Part shown: in pieces, positions 45,201 to 57,135 of the stretch
Layout of the letters: each line of letters opens with the position of its first letter
Numbering within the stretch: position 1 is the first letter of the stretch
Assembly (NCBI RefSeq): GCF_900497805.2
Contig: NW_020954569.1
Span: forward strand, 23,064,755 to 23,128,754
Reading direction: 5' to 3'
Origin: Vombatus ursinus
Taxonomy: Eukaryota; Chordata; Mammalia; Diprotodontia; Vombatidae
DNA: 64,000 nucleotides
The notes under the pieces: model-generated
What the model was told of the DNA's origin: nothing
Databases searched by the model: none
Seen by the model: the letters and a program-made list of their open reading frames with translations, nothing else
Position numbers and translations under genes: made by a program

Positions 45201-45640
45201 AACTATCAAGCTGGGAGGGGAAGACTCTTAGAGTTTTGGGCCAGAACAAAAAACAGTTGCTATTTACACTCATTCTAAGTCAGTAGTGATCAACAATGAT
45301 CAACAAAGGCTTGGGTTAAAGGATATTATTGGTCATTCAATGAAAGCCAATCATTTAGGTTTAGAGGTGTAGCCAATTAGCTCCATTTGAAACATAATGG
45401 GCTTTTTTAAAGCCTGTTTTTTCAGAGCTATATTTCAAGAAATCATAAATGAAAACTATGAAGGACAAAAAGTAAACTGTCCCAGCTTTTTGAAAAAGAA
45501 AATCATATGAATGAATGGAAATATTTGTTCTTAAAAAATCTAGGCCTCAAATCCCAAAGTGTCAAGTAAGAAGACAATAACAGAGTGTATAGTTATGTAA
45601 AATCAGTGCACATCATGAAACTCAGATGAATTACAGGGCA
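45201..45640. other. Unassigned DNA
   Basis: Possibly more of the RTE-related element at first (to about 45420), but I have no firm landmark. Confidence 0.35.
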
Positions 45641-45642
45641 GT

Positions 45643-46275
45643 AAAAATAGTCAATCAATAAAAATGTAAGTGTCTACTATGTACCAGGCAGTATGCTAGC
45701 TCTGAGAATACAAAAATAGGTAGAAGGCATTTCCTGCTCTCAAGAAGCTTACAGTCTAATGTGAGAGACCATATGCAAATAACTATGTACAAACAAGGTA
45801 TACACAGGATAAACTGGAGATAAACAATGGATAGAAGGCATTAGCATTAAGACCCATTGAGAAAGGTGTCCTGTAGAAGGTGAGATTTTAGTTGAGATGT
45901 GAAGGAAGCCAGAGAAATCAAATGCTATAGATGAGGAAGTATAGCATTCCAAGCATAGGGCACAGCCAATGAAAATGCCTATAGTCAGAAGATAGAGTTC
46001 CTTGTGAGAAGAACAGCAAGGAGGTCAGTGTCACTGGATCACAAAGTAGACAGAAAAGTGTAAGGTGTAAGAAGAATGGAGAAATAGAGGATGGCAGAGG
46101 CTAAGATATGAAGGACTTTGAATGACAAATAAAGAATTTTATATTTAATCCTGGAGGACATAGAGATCCACCGGAGTTTACTGAGGGATGTGGGGGACAA
46201 AGTCAGACCTTCACTTTAGGGAAGACCTTGATAGCTGAGTGGAGGATGGACTAGATTTGGGAGAGGATTTATGGA
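45643..46275 (-). mobile_element. L2 3' region, antisense, about 630 bp
   Basis: AGTGTCTACTATGTACCAGG, AAGAAGCTTACAGTCTAATG, AGAAGGTGAGATTTTAGTTG, AGATGTGAAGGAAGCCAGAG, GAACAGCAAGGAGGTCAGTG, TCACTGGATCACAAAGTAGA, GTAAGGTGTAAGAAGAATGG, ATTTAATCCTGGAGGACATA. These landmarks run without large gaps. The minus frame at 45749-45952 is not the L2 protein. Confidence 0.85.
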
Positions 46276-47216
46276 AGAAATACTCAGTTACTTTCAATGA
46301 AGCAACGACTCAACAAACATCCAGTGCCTCAGAAAGTGGCCAAAGATGTAATAACTTCCAAGGGAAACCAGGTTGATGTGCTTTCAAGAAGAAGAGAAAA
46401 ACAAAGACCAGTTTGTAACCAGTAGACCAGTTGTTGTAAATGGCCACTTGTTAAGATTGGCCATAAGAAAAGGTTCGAGGGAAGAGTGAGATGAAGACAT
46501 GATTAGGATAGGGCTGACAGGGATGAGCATATGTGAGCAGGCAATGATAGCCAGGGAAGTGATAAAAGTTAAATATCCTTTTTTTTTTTTTCAAAAAAAT
46601 GTGGAAGCTAAAACTATGGACCAAGGAAGACAATGGAGTTGCATCTTATACAGGATTTACTTTCTCAACTCAGAACAATACATGGAAACCATGCATAGTC
46701 AAAATTACCCTTGGAAATTCCTTACAGTTTCCACAAATTTTAGTGCAGCAAGTGATTTAAACCACTCTAACAGGAAAGAAAATGAGTGTTTTTAAAAGAA
46801 AACACTCTATATTGCATGCAAATAGATCAAGATAGTTGCCATTCAAACATTGGGATGTATGTTTTATTTTACATCACAATAAGCTAAGCTGTTCAGGAGA
46901 GAGGAACCAGGACTTCTTTTTAATTAGGAGAAAATAAAAACAAGTAAAGTTTTAACTGGCAGGAAAATTGATGGTTAGGGTGAAATACTGTTAAACATCT
47001 TTCACACTTATACAAGTCAATGGGATCACAGTGTGAGTCAACAAGCTAAAGTTGCCCTTCTCATTAGCTCTAACTGTCTAAACCAAACACATAGACTGTC
47101 TGTGGACATAATGAACAAGAGATTCTAGAATCACTCTCAGCATGGGGATTTGGTCATGCTATCAGAGATTTGACTAACTACGGGATCAATAGGTTCTAAT
47201 GTCCCATCTCCTGCTC
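46276..47216. other. Unassigned DNA
   Basis: No repeat recognised apart from a T-run at 46578-46591. Frames at 46451-46633 (minus) and 46499-46795 (plus) overlap and lack domains. Confidence 0.42.
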
Positions 47217-47478
47217 AATGAGGCAACTGGATGGTGCAATGGATAAAGTATTAGGCTTAAAGTCAGAAACACCTGAGTAAAAACCCAGCCTCAGACATTT
47301 ATTAGTGGTGTGACCCTGAGCAAGTCACTTAATCTCTCCCTGACACAGTTTCCTTATATATATGAAATGGGGATAATAACTGCACCTTTCTCACAGGGTT
47401 GTTGTGAGGATCAAATTAGATAATTGTAAAGAGCTTTTCAAACCTTACAGCATTAAATAAATACTATCTCTTATTAGT
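47217..47478 (+). mobile_element. MIR/THER1-type CORE-SINE, full length
   Basis: GAGGCAACTGGATGGTGCAA, GTGTGACCCTGAGCAAGTCA, ATGAAATGGGGATAATAACT, CACAGGGTTGTTGTGAGGAT, CAAATTAGATAATTGTAAAG, AATAAATACTATCTC. Confidence 0.9.
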
Positions 47479-47639
47479 GAGAATATATTCATTGAGCAGA
47501 GAAGAATGACATAGAGTTCCCTGAGATACTTAAATTGTTCTCTATCTGTTTGTCTCTGTCTGTCTGCCTCTGAATCTCATTGCTGGATTTGCAAATCAAA
47601 TGCACATATATTATCACTTCATGTAAAAATCTTAAAGAA

Positions 47640-48590
47640 GTTCAGCATTGGAAGGGGCCTTAAATATCAGATAGGCCAACCTATCTTTGAATGGAAAATC
47701 CCTTTATAGTAGTGATATTGGTTCTCTAGCCTCCTTTTCTTTAAAATTGTAAAATTGTGAATGAGGAAACACTACTACTCAAAACAACTCATACCACTTT
47801 TGCATAGTACTAATTATTAGGAAGGTTTGTTTTATGTTTTGTTTTTTGTTTTTTTTTTTTTCCTTACATATACCTGAAATCTACCTTATTGAAATTTCTC
47901 TATCTCATGCATCTCATTCTATCCATTGGGATTAAGAGAAACAAGTTTCATTTTTCTTTAATATAATACTTCTTTGAGTTCTTGAAGAAAACTATCATAT
48001 CCATGCTACCTTTAAGCAACCTTCATACACCATGATCTTGAGCCCTTCACTTTCCTAAATACACTCTTTTATATCTTCTCCAGTTTGTCACTGCTTAGCC
48101 TTAAATTAGCCTAGAACTGAAAATAAGACAATATGTAATTGGAACAGGTAAGGATGGGCTACTGCTACTATTTTCAGTCTTTAAAAAATGGATCCATTAA
48201 TGCAGCTGAGAATTGCATTAAGTGTGTTGAATGCTATGCTATATTGTTGCCTTTCATTGATCTTGTACTGTAAAGAAAAACAAATTTTTACATAAACCAT
48301 AATGTAGTCTCACATTCTCCCATCCTCTACTTATGAAACTAATTATTTTAACCCAAAGGATATATGTTACTTTAATTCTTATAAACTGTAATCTTCTTGT
48401 ATTTAGCCAATTGTTCCAATATTTCTGCCACAGAAAATATTTATAGAATCCTTAGATTTATAGAATCTTCAAATCTAGAGGTGGGGTAAAGAATATGGAA
48501 TCTATGCATCCATTGATAAAATTGTTGAAGAGATCATTGCCAAGGATGAATCCCTAGGCATTCCTCTGAAGACCTAGCTCTGGGAGTAAG
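47640..48590 (-). mobile_element. L3/CR1 LINE, 3' end, antisense
   Basis: CAGCATTGGAAGGGGCCTTA (3' end), ATCTTGAGCCCTTCACTTTC, CTAAATACACTCTTTTATAT, TTAATGCAGCTGAGAATTGC, AAATTGTTGAAGAGATCATT, GCCAAGGATGAATCCCTAGG. Confidence 0.72.
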
Positions 48591-48984
48591 ACAGATTATG
48601 ATGGGCTTAGAAATGAAATCATAATAAAAGAAGAATAGAACTTTAGTCTGTAGATGCAAAGATGTAGAAGGAACATGATATCACTATTCATATATTTGGA
48701 TTACTATCCTATGAAAAAAATAGATTTATTCAATATAGTCACAAAGTGAAGGATGATTGAATTTCCAGGAAGTAATGTTTTCTTTCAATGTAAATGACAA
48801 CTATCTAATGATAAAAGATGTAAAAGAATAGAATTTAATTCTGTAGAGGTGAGTCTTGCAGTAAGTGAAATTTATATAAATTATAATTTTAATAAAACTT
48901 ATCAGTTTTATGATTTATGCACTGAACATGATGGCATTATTGTATAACTCTTGGGAACACATAAAACTGTTAAATAACAGTACA

Positions 48985-49136
48985 AAATTTATAAGCACAA
49001 AGTCTCAAAACAGAAAGGGATCTTGGAGGCCATCTAGTAAGATACCTAACTGAATAAGAATCCCCTCAACAACATCCCTGACAACCAGGAAATCCTATAC
49101 TGCTTTTGTGTAAAGACACAAATTTTCATCTTTCTT
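48985..49136 (-). mobile_element. L3/CR1 3' terminus, antisense (part 1 of a split copy)
   Basis: AACAGAAAGGGATCTTGGAG, GCCATCTAGTAAGATACC, CCTCAACAACATCCCTGACA match the antisense L3 end (GGGACCTCAGAGGCCATCTAGTCC... ACAACATCCCTGACA). It continues after the inserted SINE at 49396. Confidence 0.78.
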
Positions 49137-49395
49137 TTGGTGGAGCTAGATGGTTTAGTGAATAGAGCACAGAATTTGGAGTCAGGAAGACCTGAGTTGG
49201 AATTATACTTCAAACACTCTCTAACTGTGACCTTGGGCAAGTCACTTAACTTCTCTCAGCCTCAGTTTCCTTATCTGTAAATTGAGGATAAGAAAAGGGC
49301 CTACTTTATAGAGTTGTGAGGATCAAATAGTTAACATATTCAAAGCACACTACAAACCTTAAAGCAATATATAAATGCTAGTTACTAATTTTAGA
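49137..49395 (+). mobile_element. MIR/THER1-type CORE-SINE inserted in L3
   Basis: GTGGAGCTAGATGGTTTAGT, GGAGTCAGGAAGACCTGAGT, GTGACCTTGGGCAAGTCACT, CAGCCTCAGTTTCCTTATCT, GTTGTGAGGATCAAATAGTT, ATATAAATGCTAGTTACTAA. The minus frame at 49046-49240 spans the L3/SINE boundary and is not coding. Confidence 0.9.
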
Positions 49396-49790
49396 AATTT
49401 TTTTATTATTGTTATTTCAAAGTAAAAAATATCTCTCTTTATAAATCCTACCCATTGCTCATAATTCTACTCTTTAGGGCTAAGTAGAACAAGTCTAATC
49501 TTGTTTTCACCTGATAGTCCTTCAAATACCTAAAGATCTACCTTGTTCCTCTCCATCTTCTCCTTTTTAGAATAAATATCTCTAGTCCCTTTAGTGAACC
49601 CCAATATCACAGAATCACAAGGCTTTTTATCACTCTAATTTCCTTCGTTTGAGTATTCTCCAGAATACTGATACCCTTCTTAAAATGTGGCACCCACAAC
49701 TGAACAGAATACTCAAGATGTGGTCTGACCAGTAGTACAAGGATGATATTATTTTCTTACTCTGCAGCACCATGCCTCTTAGGGCAGAAG
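49396..49790 (-). mobile_element. L3/CR1, antisense (part 2 of the split copy)
   Basis: CCTTCAAATACCTAAAGATC, TAAATATCTCTAGTCCCTTT, TGGCACCCACAACTGAACAG, AATACTCAAGATGTGGTCTG, ACCAGTAGTACAAGGATGAT follow CR1 antisense order. Confidence 0.82.
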
Positions 49791-49794
49791 ACTG

Positions 49795-49995
49795 AAAAGT
49801 GTTTGAAGAATATACTTGGGGTCAACAAAACTTGGCTTCACTGTCATGTACTAGTTGTGATCATGGGCAAGTCACAAAACCTTTCAGTGACTCAGTCAAA
49901 TTAGAGAAGAGTTGCAAGGGGAATTTATGCATTGGTGGTTTGTCAAGTTGATGAAATCACAGGTATGGACTAACCGTAACCTCCCTCCCCCAAGG
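49795..49995 (+). mobile_element. tRNA-headed SINE with a THER1-like end
   Basis: AAACTTGGCTTCACTGTCAT, GATCATGGGCAAGTCACAAA, GAGTTGCAAGGGGAATTTAT, GATGAAATCACAGGTATGGA. The same end type is seen at 52480-52545. Confidence 0.7.
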
Positions 49996-50139
49996 AAAAT
50001 TACTGCAATGTAGTTTAGCTATGTTAAACTGTTGAGACTTATTGAGTTTGTTATCCAGGAAAAAAAAAAACATTTTTAAAAACTGCTATCTAATCAAACA
50101 CTCTACCAAAACTAAGCCAATTTATCTTTCTACCTAATT

Positions 50140-50910
50140 CTCCCCTCCCATTTTCCTACTATTACCAAGGCTTGTTGATTCCACTTCTGCACCATCTCTC
50201 CAATTCTCACCTTTCTCTCCTCTGACACTGCCATGACTGCAGTGCAGGTCCTCATCACCTCACAACTGGACATATGTCATGGGTCATAGCTTGCTGATGA
50301 GCTTCCAGGTCTCAAGTCTCTCCACCTCCAATCTATCTTTCATTCAGCCAGCAAAATGATTTCCCTAAAGTACAGGTCTGACTATGTCACCTCTTACTCA
50401 ATAAACTCCAGTAGCTCCGTATCATCTCTAGGATCAAATATAAAATCCTTTGTTTGGGCATGCAAAGCCCTCCATAACCTAGGCCAGTCCTTACTTTTCC
50501 AGTTTTCTTACTCCCTGCCAAGTATTTTTTGACCCAATGACACTGGCCTCTTGGCTGTTTCACAAATAAAATACTTTGTCTCTCAGGTTCAGAAATTTTC
50601 TCTGGCTGTCCCCCATGCCTAGAATGCTCTGTCTTCTCATTTCTACCTATTTCCTTTCTTTAAGTAAACAACTAAAATTCCATCTTCTTCAGGAAACCTT
50701 TCCCACTCCTTAATTCTAGTGCCTTCTTTCTTTTAATTATTTCCTATTAAACTATATAACTTCTTTGTGCATATTTGTTTGTGGTCTCACCTATTTGATT
50801 GGGAGCTCTTTGAGGGTAGAGACTGTCTTTTGCCTCTTTTTTTGTATTCTCATAGCTTAACACAGTGCCTGACACATGCTAAATGCTCAGTGAATATTTA
50901 TTGACTGACC
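50140..50910 (+). mobile_element. L2 (CR1-clade LINE) 3' region, best-preserved copy
   Basis: A nearly continuous 770-bp match: CTCATCACCTCACAACTGGA, AGTACAGGTCTGACTATGTC, CTCAATAAACTCCAGTAGCT, CAAAGCCCTCCATAACCTAG, GACACTGGCCTCTTGGCTGT, CCCCCATGCCTAGAATGCTC, CTTCAGGAAACCTTTCCCAC, GGGAGCTCTTTGAGGGTAGA, AACACAGTGCCTGACACATG, GAATATTTATTGACTGACC. It interrupts the minus-strand L3. Confidence 0.88.
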
Positions 50911-50914
50911 TTGA

Positions 50915-51125
50915 ATTTCTTGTTATTTTTTTTAATATGGATGTAAGACTTTACATTTATCTATATTGATTTTTTCATCTAATTTGTACAGTCCAGTGTT
51001 TTAGCCTGTCATGATTTTTTTGGATCTTGTCCTATTAGAAATATTGCAAGATCTTTCAGGACATGAATTATAACTATGTTTCTTAGTATGCCCTTCCCCT
51101 ATAGTATTCCACACTCCACTCCTGA
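50915..51125 (-). mobile_element. L3/CR1, antisense (part 3 of the split copy)
   Basis: TGGATGTAAGACTTTACATT, TATCTATATTGATTTTTTCA, TAGCCTGTCATGATTTTTTT, GGATCTTGTCCTATTAGAAA continue the CR1 order left at 49790. Confidence 0.75.
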
Positions 51126-52150
51126 TTAGTACAATGTAATTCAGGGAGAAGTCACTCAGAAATATTGATTTTAATAGATTCTTTAAGAACATACTCTATG
51201 GTCAATTTTTTTAGAATAGAAATTTTCATTTTTCTCATCAAAATGTTTCAAAATATAATGCAAAACAGTTACTGAAATAACTGTAATGAAAGATTTGGCA
51301 CAAAAATCAGATTTTCACTTCACCAAGATGAGATTTTTTTTTTCAAAAAATTGACTATATGATAAAAAGAATGATGTTCAATTGAAGAGCTATTTTCTAA
51401 TAGCCATATAAGAATATCTCTCATCAGTATTTTCTTTCTTTTTTAAAATAAAAATTTTTAAAAGATAAATAATATCATAGAGATAAAATTATATGAAAAA
51501 CCCATCGCCTTGGAACTAGCTTGAAAAGAAGAGTTTGTTTTACCTGAAAGTATATCAACAAACATCAAAAGTTTTTCATGATTTTGGCTAAGATATATCA
51601 CATAATTCTAGAATAACAATAACAACAAAAATGATACAACCTTCAGGAAGTACTTAAAAGTATAAAATGGAAGAATGTTAGACAACTTAAAACCATAAAA
51701 GTATTTAATGTCCCAAAGTTCATTTTATATTGAGAAAAACTAGATTAAAATGTTATAGAGATAGAAAATACTGGAACTAGAAAGGACCTTGAAAATATCT
51801 TGTCAAAATCTATGTTTCCTGATACTTTGTTCTTTCTACTATAATACATTTCCTATCCACCAAGTAAGACAATTAGCTGTTATATTTGAAATGTTTGCTT
51901 GTTTTTTCATAGCCAATGCAAAAATGGAAACACTATAAACTTGTATCAATAATTACTTAATAGATTAGACCAAACATGTCTACAGAAATATTTAAGCCAT
52001 CTGAAACATTTGCTTTGTTGAAATATGGTTGAATTGGCTTGGGGTGCCTTTTAGAAGCTGGATAACTTCTCGTTGATACAATTGGCTAAACTGTGTTGCT
52101 GTTGCTACCAGATGGTTTTAGTGAGGTTCTGCCTCTGTGTGGAGTTCAGT
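51126..52150. other. Mostly unassigned; short L3 end at 51765-51830
   Basis: AACTAGAAAGGACCTTGAAA followed by ATATCTTGTCAAAATC at about 51775 resembles the antisense L3 terminus. The rest is AT-rich and unplaced. Confidence 0.45.
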
Positions 52151-52152
52151 GA

Positions 52153-52174
52153 GTGTGTGTGTGTGTGTGTGTGT
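52153..52174. repeat. (GT)n microsatellite
   Basis: Eleven GT units. Confidence 0.95.
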
Positions 52175-52339
52175 AGCTATATAGCTAGGATGCAAGATTA
52201 TCACTTCAATATTAGTAAATGAAATGGTTATATTAAACCAGTCACTTGTTTTACAAAAGTATAATTTTGTAAATAATATGAATATTAGACAAATTATATT
52301 TAGAGCAAGGTTAAGAAAAATAAGATTAAGAAAAAGAGA

Positions 52340-52550
52340 AACACTGCATAGTGTGTAAAAACTGACCTTAGAATCAGAAAAACCTAGTGCTACCCCTGAC
52401 ACATTCTGTCAGTGTAATCCTAGGCAATTTATCTAACCTGTAAATGCCCTAGGCAATTCTCTAAGACTAGGTTAAAGAGCAGTTGCCAAGGGAATTTTCT
52501 CATTGTGTATTCCTACACAAATGAAGTGCCAAGTCCAGAACAAAATAAAT
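52340..52550 (+). mobile_element. tRNA-headed SINE with a THER1-like end
   Basis: GAATCAGAAAAACCTAGTGC, GTGTAATCCTAGGCAATTTA, GAGCAGTTGCCAAGGGAATT, AATGAAGTGCCAAGTCCAGA. Same family as 49795-49995. The TAAATGAATGAATG run after 52580 is simple sequence. Confidence 0.7.
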
Positions 52551-52579
52551 GAGCTAATTAATCAATTAATGAATGAACA

Positions 52580-52625
52580 ACCAGATAAATAGATAAATGA
52601 ATGAATGAATGTATAAATATAAATG
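52580..52625. repeat. (AATG)n/(ATAA)n microsatellite
   Basis: Interrupted AATGAATGAATG and ATAAATAGATAAATG units. Confidence 0.75.
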
Positions 52626-52839
52626 AATAGTTTAGATATTTATATAACTTGAACTTTTAAAACAAATTAAAAATCTGACTGATTTTATTATTCAACTTTC
52701 ATTTACTAATTATTTGTATGAATTTACTAAGTCCCTAGAATATGCAACATACTAGTCAATTGCTCTTTAAATAAATCTAACTCTGATTCTAAAGTTCATT
52801 TGCTTTTACATATCTAAGTATGTAAGTTTCCTTCCTTCC

Positions 52840-53197
52840 CTAGTTTCCTTCAGGACTCAATTCAAATCCTACCTTATTGAAGTAGCTTTTCCTGATTCCA
52901 CATTCTTCTTCCTCACTCCCCACCTGCCCCCCCTCGCCCCAACCCTGACACATACACACACTCCCACCTCCAGTGTCTTCTTTTTGAGAGTACCTATCAT
53001 TTACATTGCCTATATCTTGTATCTTTGCTGTTCCGTTGCATTTTGTCTCTTCCATTAGAGCATCCATCAGTTAACAAAATGAGATCCTTGATAGCAGGGA
53101 TCAATCTTTTTTTGCTATTTTTTGTATATGCTGTGCTTAATACAGTGCCTGGGACATAATAAGGACTAAATAAATGCTTGTCAACTAACTGACTCAC
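52840..53197 (+). mobile_element. L2 3' end
   Basis: CCTTCAGGACTCAATTCAAA, TATTGAAGTAGCTTTTCCTG, AGATCCTTGATAGCAGGGAT, TAATACAGTGCCTGGGACAT, AAATAAATGCTTGTCAACTA. Confidence 0.82.
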
Positions 53198-53935
53198 TAC
53201 AGTTTAAGGGGGAAAAGGGAAAAGATGTAAATGGCTCTTGCTACTATCTAATTACCTGTCAAATTTATAATAAGAAACATAGTTCTTGCATTTCTCTATG
53301 CTGATGCTTGCTCAATCCACTCATTTTTGTGAAGTCCTTAATAAGCTCCCTTCTCTCTCCATCACCGTTTTCATTTTTTTTCATAATTTTCATTTTAATT
53401 TTCATAATTTAAACAGGAGTTCCTCTTCATTATTCACTTCATGGTTCTCTTATGCAGAAAGAACTTCCCTTAAGTTATTATATATGCAGTCAGCACTATT
53501 TCTATAATCCTAAATTCCAGCTGGAGAAACTGACCACACGTTTTGTATCATGCCTACAGTGTGAATCTTAATCCTATGCTCTGGTTCCCATCAATGCATG
53601 TTAAATGTTCCTTTTACATTGTTAGGTCTGTAAAAACATATAAGCCACAATTAATATATGTTAATTGGTTGAGAACCACATAGTTGTGAGGAATTTTGGT
53701 CTTAAATATATCAAAAGAAAATTTCAAGTATATCAAATAGATAAATAACATGCACTAACTGACTGAAAACTGTATTTTATAAAGGAATTTTGCCCTAAAG
53801 CTTCACTAGGAAGAAATTAATTTCACTGAGGGCTAATTAGGGTAAAGGAGACAAAGAAGAAAAAAAGGAGGTTTCTATGTTAGCCTTAGATTAGAGACTG
53901 ATGTTATATAGATTCCTAAAAAGGGAAGGGGAAAG
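53198..53935. other. Unassigned DNA
   Basis: No repeat recognised; the plus frame at 53286-53507 has no domain. Confidence 0.42.
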
Positions 53936-53937
53936 GA

Positions 53938-54175
53938 ATAAACTTTTATATAATGACTAGTGTGTGTCAGGCACTGTCCTAAGTTCTTTAATCCTAACAA
54001 AAACCTTATGAAATACGTGTTACTATTATCTCTATTTTATACTTGAGGAAGTTGAGAAAAATAGATTAAGTTACTTACCTTGGTCACACCATCAGTGAGT
54101 GTCTGAGGCTAGACTTGAACTCAATCCTCCTGGCTCTTCTAGATCTCTACCCACTCTGCAACCTGGCTGCCCATC
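53938..54175 (-). mobile_element. MIR/THER1-type CORE-SINE, full length
   Basis: ACTAGTGTGTGTCAGGCACT, AATCCTAACAAAAACCTTAT, ACTTGAGGAAGTTGAGAAAA, TTAAGTTACTTACCTTGGTC, TAGACTTGAACTCAATCCTC, CACTCTGCAACCTGGCTGCC. Confidence 0.85.
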
Positions 54176-54334
54176 ATCAAACAAACAAACAAAATTAACA
54201 AAGCTGAATAGGACCGTGCACTGAGACACTTCCAGTCTGATTTATGTACTAAGTTGGGGGTGGAGGGAGTTGGAAGCAGCACCATCATAACATACCCAAG
54301 TTGCTCTACAGCCATGTCTAAGGGAGAGAATAAA

Positions 54335-54712
54335 AGTTGATATTTCCTCATTTTAAACATGAGGAAACTGAGTATTAGGAAAGCTAAGTGATTTGTCCTT
54401 GGCCATATAGCTAGTATAAAAAAGCCTGGAATGAAATACAGTAAGGGTCTTATGCAACTACAAGTAATGCCATTTTCTTTATACTATGATTATTTGTTTG
54501 CTTGTTTATTTATTTATGGTCCAGATCTGTTATTTCATTGGAATAGAGAACTCATAGTGAGAAAACTTGTCCTACCAATGCAGATCAGCTGTTGTGTAGC
54601 TGCACAGAGTTTTAGAAAGTTGCCAACAACTAATGTTTCAGAGAATGGCCTTGAACCGGGGTTTTCCTGACTCTAAGACTAGCTATCTATCTACTATGCC
54701 ATGTTTGAGCTC
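54335..54712 (-). mobile_element. MIR-type SINE in two pieces
   Basis: 54340-54425 gives the CORE half (CTCATTTTAAACATGAGGAA, ACTGAGTATTAGGAAAGC, TTGGCCATATAGCTAG). 54640-54710 gives the head half (CTTGAACCGGGGTTTTCCTG, ACTCTAAGACTAGC). About 200 bp of other sequence separates them. Confidence 0.5.
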
Positions 54713-54754
54713 TATATTTATATCAACAGGTAGATATAGATATTTTCCCTTATG

Positions 54755-54850
54755 GTGTGTGTGTGTGTGTATACACACACATATATATGTATATATCCAC
54801 ACAAACATACTATATATATATATATAATATATACATATGCATATAGATGT
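54755..54850. repeat. (GT)n/(AC)n/(AT)n compound microsatellite
   Basis: GT run, then ACACACAC, then TATATA runs. It produces overlapping Tyr/Ile/Cys-rich frames on both strands that are artefacts. Confidence 0.9.
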
Positions 54851-54959
54851 ATGATCTATGATATACCTGGTATTGGGAATTCCTGTTGAAGAAACTCCCT
54901 TTACCATTTCACAATTGCAATTGTATTGCAATTATAATTTTAAACTGTTATCTAAAGTG

Positions 54960-55078
54960 CTTAAAGGTTTGGTGAATTACCTGGGATCACACATCGAATA
55001 GCAGAGGAGATATTTGAAACTAGGTCTTCCTGACCCCACAGGATAAGTTTCTGTTCTAGCTGCCAGACTGCCCCTCAC
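54960..55078 (-). mobile_element. MIR-type SINE fragment
   Basis: GAATTACCTGGGATCACACA, TTTGAAACTAGGTCTTCCTG, ACCCCACAGGATAAG, AGCTGCCAGACTGCCCC. Confidence 0.7.
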
Positions 55079-55089
55079 CATGAAATATG

Positions 55090-55176
55090 GGTGAGGAGAG
55101 AAGAGGAATGGAGAGGAGAGGAGAGAGGGAGAGGAGAAGAGAAGAGGAAAAAGGAGAGGAGGGGAGGGGAGAAAGC
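55090..55176. repeat. (GGAGA)n purine-only tract
   Basis: About 87 bp of almost pure G/A with GAGGA and GAAGA units. The Ser/Pro/Leu-rich minus frame at 54977-55189 comes from it. Confidence 0.9.
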
Positions 55177-55185
55177 AAACTGAAT

Positions 55186-56474
55186 GCAAACATAAGGCAA
55201 GGCTGTGTTAAAATCAGGGAGTTTAATCAGGTCAGATGGCCCGCAAGATGGTGATGCACATGAGTTGTGGGGCGGAAGGCATTATAGGTCAGGGGAGTAA
55301 TAGGAGCTAAAGTGGTTATTAATAAGGCATTGGCAAAGAGTGACAGGAAGGCTTCTGTGTCAAGATTTTAAAATTTAAGTCCTGGTCTCAAAGTCCAATT
55401 TCTTTCCTTCAATTTCATCTAAACAACTGAAATTCAGAGACTAATTAGAAACTGCTGAGATAAAACAGTTTGAGAGAAATACCATGAAAACAGACTCTCT
55501 CATGAGATCTCTGGCTCAGCCTGATTATGGCTGGAAAGAAATGCCATGTGAACAAGGTTATATCACTTTTGATCTCAGCCTATATATTTATTGTAGCTTG
55601 GAGTGGAGAATTTTAAATGACAAAAATATTAGAATTTTTTAAACAATAAAAAGTTTTGGTTCTAGTTCAGTTTAAGTTACTGGCAAATGTTTCATCTATC
55701 TCCTACATTAAACTACATGGTTCAATCATATGTTACTCCTTTGATCATTCCCTATGAAATGTTCCAATACACAATTAGGTTTTCTAATTCCTTCCATTTT
55801 AACTATTTAGTTGCAAGTAGCTATACATTTGTTTGAATTTGGCAATTTAAAACTTTTCTCCCTAGCCTAAATAGCATTATTTCTTCTTTTATTTTTCCTG
55901 CCTTAATTCTTAGTTCTTGAGAATTGGTTAACTATCACATTTCCTCCTAGATTAAATAGATTTATACAACTCAAATAGAGGATTTTTACTCCAATATTAA
56001 ACAATGTGTATAAGAAACTTCTTTATTTTTCAAGAGTAGTATGACCCCAAGAATGTACTTTAATTTGGGAATCCTTAATTAATTTAGAAAACAAAGATTA
56101 ATTATCTTTTTATTAAGAAGTATATTTTTGTAGAACAACACACATATACACTTCTATACTGTGCTGGTGTTAATTTATTTTCTTAATTATTCTTTATAAC
56201 TCGATATCTCACCCAACTGAATAAGCTCTGCAAACCTTAATAGCTTATTTACAATATTTGGTCTATTTAGAGAAATTGTAAATATCCAAATAGACACCCT
56301 CATCTCTAGACAAAATCTATAGTTTTAATTACTGTAGTTTATGACTATAATAATCAAATCTGCTATTAAAATTTTGTTTTCAAATAGCTTACAGGGAAAA
56401 TTCTATAAACTTTGGTTATTTTCAGACTTGATAGAACACATCTGTGATTTGTCAACCTGGGAGCAAAGGAAGGG

Positions 56475-56475
<1 letters not shown>
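55186..56475. other. Unassigned, repeat-poor AT-rich DNA
   Basis: About 1.3 kb with no family recognised and no coding signal. Confidence 0.42.

Positions 56476-56516
<41 letters not shown>
56476..56516. repeat. (GT)n microsatellite
   Basis: About 20 uninterrupted GT units after a run of six G. Confidence 0.97.
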
Positions 56517-56520
<4 letters not shown>

Positions 56521-57015
56521 CTTTCTTTTCATTGTATCTTCCCAATATAAATCAGTTGAGGTCAAAATGTTAAACAAAATATGCATAACACATCAAATGG
56601 CACCTGGATAAAAGAATATGAATTTGAAAAAAAAAAAAACAACCCACTTTGATGGGGCATGTCCCATCTATCAAAGCCTTGGGCTTTCTAGATGGGCTTC
56701 CATCCAGATAGATGGATCCACCTATTATCACTTTGTCATTTTTGGATTTGTTTTCCTTTTTCCTGGCTTGATCTACAAAGAGCCTATTTCTTTAGTGAAC
56801 CTTGACAGACTGGACATCTGCTGTTGAGTCATATCTAAAGTGATAAGAATGTAATCACACCTCAGAAATGATTTTAAGTTTCATTTATGTAGACAGACCC
56901 AGGAAAAGAAGGATAGGATAGGATAGAAAACTGAAGAAGTGCAGGTTTTGCTCCCAATTTAAGTACAGCAATCTTTTCAGCTTCTTCTGTATACATCAGC
57001 CCTAGGAATCTGTTT
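56517..57015. other. Unassigned DNA
   Basis: No repeat recognised; the plus frame at 56618-56827 has no domain. Confidence 0.4.
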
Positions 57016-57017
57016 CT

Positions 57018-57135
57018 CAGGAGACATGGGTTCTCATCCTGGCTCTGTTGCTAACTAGCTGTGTGATCTTGGGCAGTCTTCCTGCATCTATTCTAGCTAG
57101 GCCAAATGATTTCTAAGGTCCAGTATATTGCTTTT
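57018..57135 (+). mobile_element. tRNA-headed SINE (MIR-like)
   Basis: GACATGGGTTCTCATCCTGG, CTCTGTTGCTAACTAGCTGT, GTGATCTTGGGCAGTCTTCC, ATGATTTCTAAGGTCCAGTA. Confidence 0.75.
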
